Counted from the stretch's first letter, positions 12,791 to 25,349 are shown. The stretch: DNA of 64,000 nt from Rachycentron canadum (GCA_038496675.1 CM076658.1:9033627-9097626); one strand, 5' to 3'. The notes: generated from the sequence alone by a model not told the origin. Translations and numbers: made by a program.

Positions 12791-13523
12791 TCATAATATG
12801 TCTATTTTACTCAGGTTCTGTCTTTATACTAAGCAAAGCCAACCCTCTTTTTAAGTGATATCAAGTTCCTCATCTAATTATTGTAAAGAAAGTAAATGAG
12901 CACATTTCCCATAATGCTAAACTACTCCATGAAGTGAAATAGGGGGGGAAAGCTAAAAATGCCTCCAATCCTATCGAGCTGACAGCTACATCTACGGTCT
13001 CCATACAAAAAGGTGGCGAATACATCTAATCAAATCTTTACTGTCTGAAGTAGATTCAGTTAAACAGCCAGAAATATTCCTTTTATAATAAGAAACCTTA
13101 CTTGGGGCGAGACCACTAAAAATGGTCACCCAAAAACAGATAAGAAAAGCTACAGTAGCAATTCCCTCAAACCCCATAATCCCTCAAAATTCCTTTCACA
13201 GAAATCATAAATAGTACAATACAAGTTGAGGATTCTCGTGGACCCTCTGATCAACATCCCCGGCTTTACATGGTACCTGTAAAAGAGTTTTGCCTCCTTT
13301 CATCACAATCTCCAAACAATGAAAGAGTGGGTCCAGTTCAGAAAGCGCATATCAACCTCACAAAGTGATAGTGACTAGTGTTATTGGTAAAGAACAGCAC
13401 AGAGACAGATGAAAGATGGAGGGAGAGAGGGGCACAAGGTAGAGTGTTAAGTCTCATAATACAGTGGTTAATATCATGGGTATTGCGCTATGGCCCTGGG
13501 GGACATGACAGTGAAGAGCCAAC

Positions 13524-16521
13524 TTAGATGGTTTGGTAGCCGGCGTGGCTCCTCTTCCTGCCAATGAGGTAGGCCAAGAGCACAATCAGGACAAGGCCTG
13601 CTAAAGCTGCTCCAACTATGATGGGGATCAACATGTCATCTTCATCCAACTGGCACTCCTCAGCTGTGAGAGTAAGACAGGAACAATGACCCATTAGAGT
13701 AAGAAAGCAGTAGATTTATTTTCTCACATTTTACTTCGACATAACTAAGGATTTACCTGCTCCAAACTGATTTCCAGTCAGACCAAATGGCTGCACCTGC
13801 ACCTGGAAGGTATTGATGGACAAAGTCTGGACCACATGCAGTGTTTGCTCCTCTCTGCACATGTATGAGTACCCCAGGGTGCCCCGCAGGTAGTCCAGGC
13901 TACTGTTATGGGCGGAAAAGGTTTCTATGGCAGAACAGGGAGTGAAAAGACAGGAGAGCAGCGTGAGCAAACCAAATGTAAATCATTTTATTTAAATCCT
14001 TCTTGCGACAACTCAGTGCCTACACAATCTGTATCGCCTGGACATGTCATTTTATGGACGACTCTATCTTCCAATACTCTGTGACTTAAAATAAAAAAAC
14101 CATGTTTTTTTTGGATTCCATGCCACCTCCAAAACCAGAAGCCTGATGTGTCAGCAATAATACAAGCTATTTCAAAAGTGCTTTATCAAATGTGTCACTT
14201 CTGATGGCTACTGTTGCTACAGCAACTTGAGTGGTGCCAGGTTAAAAAAAAAAAAAAAAAAAAAAGACAGCACAGCAGGACAATACTCTAGCTAATGAGC
14301 TGTTGAAAGGCATGGTTGACCACAATACTACATTTTCATGAATGAAAACAATCTGTCAATTGTGTCCATACTAACACACCTGAAAACGCATATATACATG
14401 ACCATTCATGGAGCCTGTTTAAACAGGAACCTGATCTGTCTACTCTCAGCTGTAGTCAGTTTAGTACATAAATATATTATACATATTAGATTCAAATCCA
14501 GTAAATTGGCTATATGAAGGATGTGCTGTAGCTTCTCAAGGAACCTTTGTGTTTGATATGGAGCAATTTCTTTCATGAAACTCAATTAGAAATTCAATAC
14601 AACCAATTGAACTCTAACTAAAATAACAGATTTAGAACTGTATCTCAATTTTTCCTGTAATTAATACCAAACTATGTGACTCTGAGAATCTTCTGTTGAT
14701 TATTAAGAAATATACCTGAACAATTAGGTGTTACCAAACACGTGTGTCATGTGTTATATTCACTGTTTGTCTACTTATACACTGTGGAAATACTGCAGAG
14801 TTACAAGCAGAATAAACATATAATGTCTCACATCTGTTTAGAACTATATTGTGGTGCCACATTTCATTCATTCAGTTCCCGGATTTCATTACAAACAAAT
14901 ATACTATACTATGATCAACATGATAAATTGGATACTTGCTTATTAATCTGATACAGGATAGTTCATATGAACACTGGAAGGCAAAGTGCACTCACCCTTC
15001 ATGTCTGGCCAGGCTGCTGACAGTAACACTTCACTCAGGTGGTACTTACTGGAGGTAGTATTCTGAAGAATAATGAAAATCTCAGTTACTGCAGTCGAGG
15101 CAGTTTTCAGCAAGTTCTAGCTGCCATCTAGTGGTTGTTTCAGGGAGCACAAGATGAAAATAATGGGGCTGTGATGCACAAAGCAGTGAATAAAGATGCA
15201 GTTATCTACCAGGTTGAAGGATAAGGTGAGGTTGGTTTTCTCTGCATCCATTGTGAGCCGCAGTGAGGCACTGTCTGCGTCACATGATCCAGAGCTCTTT
15301 GTCACGTTGGGCTGAAGGTTCACAATCTCCTGCACAGTCTGAAGAAACAATTCAACATTTCACATTTAAAATCTGCTCCAAAACTATTCAGGCATCAGAT
15401 GAATGGATTTAAGTACCTTATTCTGGGACACAGAGTTGAAGGTGATGTTGAGCTGGAGGCCCATGGAGGCCAACAAACAGGCAGTGCCATTGCTGTTGGT
15501 AACTACATAGTTTCCTCTTTCAGGTCTGCCGGGGTCTTTGTGTGGCAGAGCAGTGGTTGGGGCAGTTGTAGGTGGGGCAACAGAAGCAAAACCCTGGGGC
15601 AGGGCAGCGGCTGCTAAAGGTATTCAGTTATTAGTCGCTTGTGACATAAATGCAAGGTGTTCATGTAACATCATGAAGTAAATAAGTACATGACCAAACA
15701 CACATAAATTATAATAAATACTGACCCACCTTGAAATTATGAAATGGTATTTAATCTATCTGCCTATACCTAGTATCAAAAATTGAAAATGACAATTCAG
15801 GGGATCTTTAAAATACTCATGTTAATACTGTATCTAATTAACCTGCGTTTTAACTACACCTCCATTTTGATTATGGCCTATTAAAGAAACTCGAATAATA
15901 ATAATAACTCTGACTCCAATATCCTGTAATGCTGTTGTCTTTCCTAAAAAATTAAATGGAAAAGAGTTTAAACCACAGTTTCAGATCTGCAAAACATGTT
16001 TTTGTGAGAACAAAAGAACACAGTTTCAGATTTGAGACATTTTTGCTCTATTTGTGAAAACACAAAAATGGTGATGATATTGTTTTTTTTTAATCCATCT
16101 AGACCAAAACTGTGTCTTAATAAAAAAAACCACTACATCCAGACTGAGCCAGTCTAAACTCACTTAATGAGGAGATATTAGAGAACCTGTTTAACCACAG
16201 GATCATATTTGTTAATCCTTGAAAACACTTAAAAAAAAAAACAAAACCTGTAAGTCAACTCCAGTTTTGACAGGTCTGAGATACCTGTAAACCTTTGTGC
16301 CTTTGGTTAAAACGCAGGTCTGGACTCATGAAAACTATCATAACTTCTCAAATTAAACCCAAAGAAGAGAAAGGAAACACCTAAACGCCTCTGCAGTATC
16401 TGCAAACACGTTTATTATATTCTGATGCCATTTTATGCCATAACAACAGACATTAGCAAGCTAATTCTTGTTTAGCTTGCTAATTCTTCTAGCGCAGTTT
16501 CAGAGGTAAAAAAAAATTTAT

Positions 16522-16555
<34 letters not shown>

Positions 16556-16798
16556 GAAAGAAATAAACCTGCAGTTACATGTGAAGGCCTGACAAACTAA
16601 CAGCTGCTTTAACCCACATTTCACTGCCGTTGCAGTGAAAAAGTTACGTTAGCCGTGTTGGTGTAAACATCGTCTTTTTTTTTTTTTTTTTTAAAAAACA
16701 GCCAAGTCATTTGTGACCTTCGGGGTTTTTAACTCACCTAAAATCAAGCATAACGTTACTCCCAGGCTCCAAGACTGGACACCGCCGATCTGCGTCAT
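13524..16798 (-). CDS. lamp1: LAMP1-like lysosome-associated membrane protein with a single luminal domain
   Basis: Type I glycoprotein of the lysosomal membrane. Six exons in coding order: 16738-16798, 15417-15610, 15210-15338, 14996-15062, 13757-13924 and 13524-13663. Phases agree; 252 aa against 417 in human LAMP1. Signal peptide at residues 1-21, then a Pro/Thr-rich hinge (PPTTAPTTALP), then one LAMP domain with its four cysteines (C65, C104, C173, C210) and several N-glycosylation sequons. The membrane helix is at about 218-240, and the tail GRKRSHAGYQTI carries the GYxx-phi lysosomal sorting signal and is essentially human LAMP1. The N-terminal LAMP domain is absent: the signal-peptide exon joins in phase to the hinge exon, and the 1.1-kb intron between them contains no open stretch resembling it. 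CD68 is the other one-domain family member, but the tail and the GRTP1 neighbour point to LAMP1. Confidence 0.88.
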
Positions 16799-17140
16799 GT
16801 TTCTCCGGTTTCTCTCCGGCTGCGTCGCCGCTGGTCGGGACGAAAACCTCGGCAGCGGCACAGCAGACAGGACGGTTAGCTAGGTGAGGGGCTGCTGTGC
16901 TAGCTGGCTAAGCTAACGCTAGCGTCGGTGCAACGGAAGGAGAAAATAAAATAAAATTATAAAAAAAGAAAAAAAAAAAAAAAAAAGAAAGTCCCGTATT
17001 TGTCGGGATGATGAGGCGCTGTTCTCGGCCCGGTAACGTTTCTGGCTACACGTCCCAGCTTTTCATATTAGTGTGAGCAGGCCTCGGTTGCTCGGATTTA
17101 AGACTCAATCAGCGCCACCAGTGCAAAGACTGACACCAGG

Positions 17141-17150
17141 GTCATGTGAC
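17141..17150. promoter_or_regulatory. CLEAR/M-box-like E-box upstream of lamp1
   Basis: GTCATGTGAC differs by one base from the CLEAR consensus GTCACGTGAC and is the M-box form bound by MITF/TFE proteins. It lies about 345 bp upstream of the lamp1 start codon. Confidence 0.5.
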
Positions 17151-17176
17151 ACACGGTTTAAGAAACAGCTAGAAAA

Positions 17177-17184
17177 TCACGTGA
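17177..17184. promoter_or_regulatory. CLEAR-type E-box upstream of lamp1
   Basis: TCACGTGA is the palindromic core of the TFEB/TFE3 CLEAR element, 27 bp beyond the M-box-like site. LAMP1 is an established TFEB target in mammals; function here is inferred. Confidence 0.55.
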
Positions 17185-19682
17185 TGAACAGCAGCTTGTT
17201 TATGTCATTTCATACAGAGGTTTATGGATAAATGTATTAATATAATATACAATACAATATACAATAAAAAAAACACTTTGTTTAGTTATAGTAGTAGTAT
17301 TTTATTTGATTATTTCAATGTTGTGCTCCTTCACATTTCTACTGCATTTTATTCACATTTTAGATTTTACATGAAAAAAGAAATGGCAGAAATAACACTT
17401 TACTACAGAAAAATATTATATATATTTATGCCAGTTGCTGGTTGAATTCTACATTATTCATCTTAGTAGCTAGATTTATCAGTAGAGAGTATATAGTACA
17501 TTTCCCTCTGAAGTGTATTGGAGTAGTGGGTGGAGGAAAAAGGACATTCAAATACCTCAGAAGCACAATACTTGAGTAAATTTGTAACCAACTTATTTAC
17601 TTTCCTCCATCAGTAATAGCAAAACCCCCGAGGTGTCCATTCAGTGCGTCACAGCCTTTTTTCACTTATGACCTATAAACAGTTTTCTTTTATTCATATA
17701 ACTCTTCGAGACAAAAAGAGGTTATGTGAGCCATTATTTCACAGTTAAGCAAAGATTTGAGAGAACAAAGCACAAAAACTTTATTTTTTCGAGCTTTGTT
17801 TTTATTTGTTTTCGCTTCTCTTCCATCATCTCATAAGCCCTCAGACTCATCCTGTGACCCTTCAAACTGTTTATGCTGAAAACAGTAAAATGCCAATTAC
17901 ACATCAATATATCAGTATTGACAGTATGATGATGTCATATATGACAACAGCAGTCAGGAGGCCAATTTTCAAGAGAGATTGTTTTACTGTTAATATGTTA
18001 ATACAGTGTTGTTGATGATATATCTGTACTTTAACTTAGGTAAGGAGTTTTAATGTACTGGTATTTCTACATAATGACACTGGTAAACAAAAGGATCTGA
18101 GTTCTTCCATTATTGCTCTTATGTATACCAAAGTTGCTGGTTGATGTTGTCATGCTCTGTCATACTGTTTGTGAGGAGACCTGATTACATTGAACAAAGT
18201 CCACAGTCCTGTACAAAAAATGCTAACGATCAGTTGAAGTTAACACAAGACCTCAACAGTTAGTCAAATCAAGTGGCTATAGTCCTGGTTCTTTGGGGGC
18301 CTTTGGAAAATGAGGTTTGGGGCTTCCCTTGTCCCTTAAGAGCAGGGATTTAATTCAAAACAGATGTGGATTGTGAACATGCACACAGTTGTGCTTTCGC
18401 TGAAATTTTGGATGTCTGCATACAGTGATGCATATACCACACATATGGATTAATGTATGTGTCCATGTGTTCCCTAGGACATATGGGCAAATGACAAAAT
18501 TCATGTCACATCAACCATCTACCAGTTGGGGCCTTTCTTCATGACAAGTAAGCGCATTTTACAATAGAGAGAAGTCACTAAGTCATATTTACTTAAATTG
18601 TGTATCTAAATACAATTTTGTGCTTCTTAACTTGAATTATATCGTTTTAAACCGCCCTCAACTCCTACAGGATTATTTCTGTAAATCAAAATGTTAGTAG
18701 CATGTAGGTTACAGATGCTTGGAGCTAAGCATCTAATTAAAGGTCAATGAGGTCAGGCCTCAGAAGCCCTGGAACATTTTTCACACCTGTGTCAAAACGA
18801 AGTCTCCTCTTTGTGCAATTTAACCCGGCCTCAACTATCTGCCTGCCAGTTCAATAGTTTCCTCTAGTCTAACAGATCAGTGCGATTGTGCAACGGGAGC
18901 ACACACACTTTGAAAAGATGCAGAGGTCACACATGTCTGTAACCCCTTCCTTTACACAGACACTCACTAACATTTAAGTATCATGAGGCCAACCTGTCTC
19001 TTGACCGTTTGACATACAGTTACTTAAACAGGGTGTCAAATCAGTCTTTATGAAGCCCTTTGATGGACTATTCCCAATTCCTTTTTTCAGCTGTTACCCA
19101 ACAAGCACAGTTTGTTCCTCCTGAGTGTACTCAGGGTTTTAATCTCAGTTTCATCTTTAGATAGTACTATGACGATAGCATGTTGACAATTTATATTAAC
19201 CTACTCCTTTCAGCACTTGTTCGCAGTAAGCATGTAATACTTTGTTTATAATGTAGTTCATCATGTAGTTATAGTGTTTCATGAAGGATTGAATGGCTCT
19301 GAAAGAATAATTATTATTTAAAAGCATTTATTTTACAAGAAAACTTGAAGTAACACCTTATATATCCATCTGGCTGTGTTAATAATTAATTCATCATTTA
19401 TTCATTTTATCATCATTGATACTAAAATAAGCACAAGCAGTTTTTGTCAGGTTTTGAGGAAACCATCGGAACACGACACAGCCAGTGTGACTTTCTGTGG
19501 GTGGTGAAGGCTGCACAGCACTTTGAAGTTCATACAACCAGGTCCACTGACAAGTAGTCAGTTCAGCCACTTCCGCCGATCAGACTGAGGAGGAACTGTG
19601 ACAAAAGCAATTAAAAAACAGCTAGAAGAGAAAGATAGAAAGATACACAGATACAGATACAGATACAAAGAGAACTAGAGAC

Positions 19683-22600
19683 ATGGAGAAGCTGAGGACC
19701 AGTGTGTTTATACTGTTTGTGCATCCGTTACCTGTTTCATGTATTGGTAAGTGAGACAAATCCATATCTTTGTAAATAAAAAAAAGCTGTGAAATGCAGG
19801 AATAAGTGAAGAAGGAAATTTATATCATCTGGTTCATCTGTATATGTAAAGAGACTGATGCTCAGTTAGTCCAGTGAAAGGCCAACATGGTTTTTATTAT
19901 ATGCCTCGATTCAAAGCTCTTCGGTATCTTCTGTAACACAGGCCTCCACTATTCAAATAACTAACCGTTCAGAAAATGTGCTGCACTCAACTCTTTTAAA
20001 TTACTCCAAATCACTTGTTTACTGACTTTTTTATGTAAAATAACACTTTTAGGGGAGAGAAAATTTGTGATCGCCTCTGATTTCTGTATCAAAAAACAGC
20101 AAATGTGTTGCAAACAAGATTAGGGAGATTTTCTGCACACAGCATTATCGCATGGACAAAGTAGAGCTATTTCTGGGTCTATTACAATATCAGGAAATTA
20201 TTAAATATGAGAGATAATTTCCATTTTCAATTCAATGATATAACAATAGTTGGGACACACACTGATTATTAGTAAGCTTGCTGTCTGTTTGATGGCATAA
20301 AATTGCATGAGGATATAATAAACATGATTTAGATACTGCAGAAGCAATTTCAGGTATTTCGTTTCTTTTCTTAGGGTTTAATATGAGAGGTTTTGAGAGT
20401 TTTCATGAGCAGAAGTTTGTGAGCATTTGATGTTTCCCAGACTCTGTTTCAGATGTTTTAGTTAGGGAGAATCTGTCGGGGAGGATTTTCAAAGTGATGA
20501 AAACCATTTTAAGGTCCTGTCATGTATTTCAGTCAGAGTCATCATGATGAAGGCATTACAAGAAAGCATGCATAAATAAATAATCTCCCTCCAGACACTT
20601 TACTGCATCTAAAACGCCATAGGTGAATCTCCACAGTTCATTTTGCACAGCAAATTGTGATGTAAGAAGATAAAACATAAAAATTGTCACAGCAGGAAAA
20701 CATACTGTCATGAGTGAACAGTTGATGTCATTGACATATTACATAATTTATGCATTTTAATTGATTTATTACTTGCATGCAACTTTCTAACTTGAATGCT
20801 GATTTAGTCGAATCAATTGATCCCATTCTATCTTTTTCCATGGAAAGAAATGTCAAAACAAACATTATGTCCATGAGACTGACATAGCAGCAAATTCTGA
20901 CTATTGATAAGGAAACATGTGCAGCGTGAGCTATGACACTAATGTCAGAGATCACTGATAATACAAGGCAAACATCCTTAAGTTTAACTATATAATGAGA
21001 ATAATATACAATCAAAGGTCTCTACATTCTCATGACTGCAGTGTTTCATCGAATTGAAAATATCCTTAGACATTTGGTGCATCACTTTAAAACCCCAAAT
21101 TGATCCTGATATCTTGGTAATGTTGGAAAATTCAAGGTCGCTGGTCGAATTCAAATTAGATTAATGTGGGTTTGACAAGTTTGGCTGTATACTATGCAAA
21201 GTGATGTTAAAAGAATAGTTTGAAATTTTGGGAAATGCAAAATTAATACCACACATCACACACACATATGAAGCTACAGCCAGAAGTTGGTTAGCTTAGC
21301 TTCAAAGACTGGAAAGAAGGGGAAATAGCTAGTCTGTACCTGTGCAAAGGAAACAAAACTCCAACTACCAGCACTTTTTTCAACTCACTGACCAATACAT
21401 TATATCTCATCTCTTTAATTCATACAAAAATAAAGCAATTCCAGTCATGATGCTAAACTAAGCTAACTGGCTGCTGTTTAGAGCTTAACATACACAGTAC
21501 ATACACATTGAGTTATCAATTTCCTTGTCTAACATGTATTTCCCAAAATGTTTAACTAGTTCTTTAACTTCTAAAGGAAAACAAACATTGTTAAAAGCCA
21601 CAAAATCCAAGATAATTATTTATATACACAAGAAAAGAAAAAAAGAAAAAGGTACAGATTATTTAACTGTTACTATGGCAACAGTTTTGACCAATGGGAC
21701 ACACTTTTCTGAATCTGAGACCAAGATCAAAGATAAAATGTTACATCCTGAAGCAAACATTTAGCCACAGCTGCTAGTGTCTGCTTTTTCACAATATGGC
21801 TTTTTTTTCCAGCCATACTCGTTTATCTCACATAAATGAACCAGGCCACATCCTCAAAAGAGCCCGTCACACTGACAGGAAGACGTGTCTTATTTCCTGT
21901 TTCAGAGGTCTTGCTCAATTTTGTCATGTACCTCACTATGTGGCTATATTTTCTATTTCATGTTGCTAAATGAAGAACTGAGAGCCATGTGACAGAAACA
22001 GTGAGAGAGAGAGACCAAGTGTCTATTTTTATAGTTTCTCCCATAGAGTAAAAATAAAGCATCTAAATCAATTTATATACAATACTGTTAAATACTATTA
22101 AATACTTGGAATTGGAAACAGTCACCTTTTAAAGAAAATGAGACTTAAAGGAATCAGTTATAGTGTAATATTCAGTTAACAGCTGCTTCTGTCTCAGGGT
22201 GCTGGTACATGTTGCCTCACTGTAACACTGCAATGATTTACTAAGACTTGACAAGTCAAAACATGAAAAATGAGAAAAAGGAGTTGCATTATATTTTGCA
22301 GATTTAAACACAAATTTGTACATTGTAGGATACAGTCCAATATATTATAATGCAAATAACTGTTGTTAACAGTCCCATCTGTTGAATTACCTTGAATTAT
22401 TTTTATGTATTTCATTTAGAAATTAAACTTCTTCTTTCTCCTTTTAAGTAAAGTGTTATGAGTTTTATTATATATATATATATATAATATATATATATAT
22501 ATAAATGTGTTTTTCCCTCTGATATGTATTTTAGTGAAAGTCATAATTAAGAGAAAAACACTTAAAAACACTTAAAAACACCCAAAAAATGTACCTAAGC

Positions 22601-25244
22601 ATACACCATAAGTTATACATATTATATATGTATGTGTAATTATATACTATAAATACTACTAAATATTTGGTTTGTTCTTTTGGTTGTTTTGTAGGAGGTT
22701 TTTTCACTGAGCCAATCATCTGTTATTTCCTGGATGGGATTCTGATTGTTTACTGCCTTATTGCCACTGCATTTTACTTCAGAGAAAAGGTGAGAGAAAA
22801 GTCAGAGAAAAATCAGAGTTACCAAATAATGATGTATCGTTTAGGGCTGACACTAATAGGTTATTTTCATTATCAAGTTATTTTAAATTATTCTCTTGAC
22901 TAAGCAATAAATCATAGAAAATGTCTTGAAATTTCTGTAACAAAAAATCTGCTAAAATCTATGAGAAAAAAAAGCCTCAAATCAGTAGAATAAGCTTGAC
23001 CTTGATCAATTCAGTTTTACAGCACCCTAAATGTGAACTTGTGTTAGCTGTTATTTTATTTATTTATTTATTATTGATGTTTTTTTGTTTATTTTTTACA
23101 TGATCAAAAATTGATTATTTATTATTTAATAAGGGCTGAAGTAAGTAGGGCTCTAATTTTATTTCCTTCAACAATTAAATTAATCCAATGACATTTTATT
23201 ATTAACTGCTATTAATAACTGTTGTTTATAAAATTTACATATACTTTTTTTTTTTGAAAAGAGCCTAATGTGACATTTACAGTGATATACTGTAATACTC
23301 ACATGAGAGACCAGATAATTTACAACATTGGACAAAATCATAAGTTATCAGAAATTAATTAATTGTCTAAACCTTTATTTAAAGACACATCTGGGTGCCT
23401 TTAACCTGTGACAACAATTTGTCAGTATTCAATTATGATAATAATTTGTTGCACTGATCTAGTTCGGTGTATTCATTTAAAAAGTGTTTTTGATATATTT
23501 TGTTCTTTGTTTCTGTGTAGTTTTCTAACATACCACCCCTGGCTGTTAATGAGTCTGTAAGTCTCCTTTCCCTCAATATCTTTATTTTTGACAGAAGCTG
23601 CTCACAACAACTGTTTCTTGGCTGATTATTTACTGATATTAAATATAATGTGTGAGAACATGTGAACATGCTTGAATATGTGTTTCAGCCTTATTTCAGT
23701 TCATTTTTGTCTATTTCTTCTGAATAAATAGGACGAAAATTGTGGCATTTATCAGGTGAGGATGACCCACTGCACGCACAGATGATATTTAACTGTTTGA
23801 CTCTGTTTATTTATTAGTTCATATTTCCCTGTCTAGGAGCTTGAGAGACCAATAGATGCTGAGCTTTATCAGGTGCTTGAACCACCAAAAAGAAAGGTAA
23901 GTCACTTCTTCTATTAACAAAGACTTTTAAAAGGTAATTTTCTTACATGTTCAGGCTGTCAATCACTGTGTTGTATTTTACCTCTAGAAAAAGGCTGGCA
24001 AGAAAAAGAAATCTGAGGTAAGGGGGAGGGGGGGCACACCTACAGTTATAGCTGTCAAATAAAATATATGGTCAAATATAAGTTAAGTATATAAGTTTTA
24101 TAAGTTGTATTTCTAAAAATGTTCTGGTGGGAAAACACATTTATATGAACAGAACACATTTTAAAATATCATAATACGAAAGAATATGTGAATTATTAAG
24201 ATTAATCAAGGCCCTGTTTTATCCAGGTGTCCCTGTAAGACATGACAGTGTGACAGTTGCCAGCATGAACTATACAAGGCTAAACAGAATTCAGCCATTA
24301 TTCATTTTATCATTTACACCTTGGCTTTTCCTCCCATGACATATCAAAATGTCTGCAGCTATTAACTGGAAATTTTACACTTTACATCTTTATAATTTAA
24401 AATGTGTTACTTGAACTAGTTTCCACTAGACAACAGAAAGTCACACTGTACTGACTTTATGAAAAGACAAATCCTGCAGCTGCACCAACTATTGTTGGGA
24501 TGTCATGACAGTCCCAGGGATGGTTTTGCTGGTGTATGGAGACATACAGAGGCTCTAAATGTTAGTGGTCCAACTCCAAATTGCGTCACTTGATGGCACT
24601 AAATTCACGTTGTGATGCTCTTATTTAAAGTGGATTAACACAATGCGGTCACCTTCACAAAACCCTGTAATAACATAAACATCCTTGTGCTGTTTAATGG
24701 GTTTGGTCAGACTTTAAAATGCTCATCAAACAATTTGTATGTTGTGACTGGGATAACATCCTGGATGATAAAGCTTTGTGTTAATATTTTGGGATGTGAA
24801 GAAATCTTTCTTTTTATTCCATATATCAAACAATCTCAATGAAAACAGTGGCTAATTATACTGCTTGTCATAGTATATAATAATGAGCAGAAGCAAACAA
24901 ATAAAGTCATCTGCAATGTTTAGTTTTAGAGGTGGTCCTACTGCACTATCATCATACCTACCAATGCATTTTAATGAAATAAAACATTGCCTTTGGGAAA
25001 AGCTGATAATTCAACTAATATTAAGACACGAAGCATCAGGACTAGGTTGTCTTACCTGCTCTACTTATGTGGAGGAGGTCACTTGTGGTCAATGTGAATG
25101 AGAACAGAGAGAAATGTTGGTGTGATCTATGCACAACTTTAACCCTCACCCCGCTGCCCCCTGCAGTCAGCACAAGAGGCGGATAGAGATCCCTATGAAT
25201 CACTGCTCTCCACTGCCCCACGTCCACCTCGGGCTCGCCAGTGA
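19683..25244 (+). CDS. cd247: CD247-like T-cell receptor zeta-type signalling chain, reduced ITAM number
   Basis: Disulfide-linked signalling subunit expected to pair with TCR/CD3 or NK-receptor chains. Seven exons: 19683-19746, 22695-22789, 23521-23556, 23732-23755, 23837-23896, 23988-24017 and 25167-25244. Phases agree; 128 aa against 164 in human. Signal peptide at residues 1-21, a very short ectodomain, then CYFLDGILIVYCLIATAFYF with the dimer cysteine (C31) and membrane aspartate (D35) of the zeta family. One complete ITAM: Y72QEL, eight residues, Y84QVL. A second tyrosine motif, DPYESLL (Y113), lacks a partner. The tail ends STAPRPPRAR, recalling the zeta ending QALPPR. FcR-gamma is the alternative, but seven exons and the neighbouring pou2f1 (CD247 is next to POU2F1 in human) favour cd247 or a teleost cd247-like paralogue. 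Confidence 0.85.
21207..21567. mobile_element. MITE-like element, family B, with terminal inverted repeats
   Basis: The 32-bp ends (21207-21238 and 21536-21567) are inverted repeats with 25 of 32 positions identical. Both contain TTTTGGGAAAT. Internal arms TTGGTTAGCTTAGC and GCTAAACTAAGCTAACTGG are also inverted. There is no coding capacity. It lies in cd247 intron 1, with a related copy at 12441. Probably a non-autonomous DNA transposon common in fish; family name not assigned. Confidence 0.65.
22468..22504. repeat. (TA)n microsatellite in cd247 intron 1
   Basis: Alternating TA with a single AA interruption, about 190 bp before cd247 exon 2. Confidence 0.8.
22842..23000 (+). repeat. Dispersed repeat family A, copy
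   Basis: TAGGGCTGACACTAATAGG, TTATTTTCATTATCAAG, GACTAAGCAATAAATCATAG and AAAATGTCTTGAAA follow the same order as in the other family A copies. It starts 52 bp after the exon 2 donor of cd247. Confidence 0.5.
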
Positions 25245-25343
25245 TGTGCTGTGTGGTAACTCCTGGGTCAAAGATACATCATCGTTCACCTGAAACTGGT
25301 TAATCAAGGATTTGAATCAGCATATATTGTGATAATAATAGTA

Positions 25344-25349
25344 AATAAA
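25344..25349 (+). terminator. Candidate cd247 poly(A) signal
   Basis: AATAAA 100 bp after the stop codon. A further AATAAA (CCTAATAAAAGAC) occurs near 25974. Confidence 0.55.

Larger units (their letters stand above)
10838..13523. other. Convergent 3' ends of grtp1 and lamp1
   Basis: No coding exon seen. The region holds the grtp1 3'UTR (no canonical AATAAA close to the stop was found) and, from the other strand, a lamp1 3'UTR of about 1.7 kb ending near the minus-strand AATAAA at 11853-11858. A DNA-transposon-derived repeat occupies about 12441-12790. Confidence 0.55.
16799..19682. other. Divergent lamp1/cd247 intergenic region
   Basis: The first ~250 bp upstream of the lamp1 ATG is richer in CpG (CGCCGCTGGTCGGGACGAAA) and is the likely lamp1 promoter and 5'UTR. 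The rest, to cd247, is AT-rich with no exon recognised. The junction between the 13q34-like and 1q24-like synteny blocks lies here. Confidence 0.55.
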
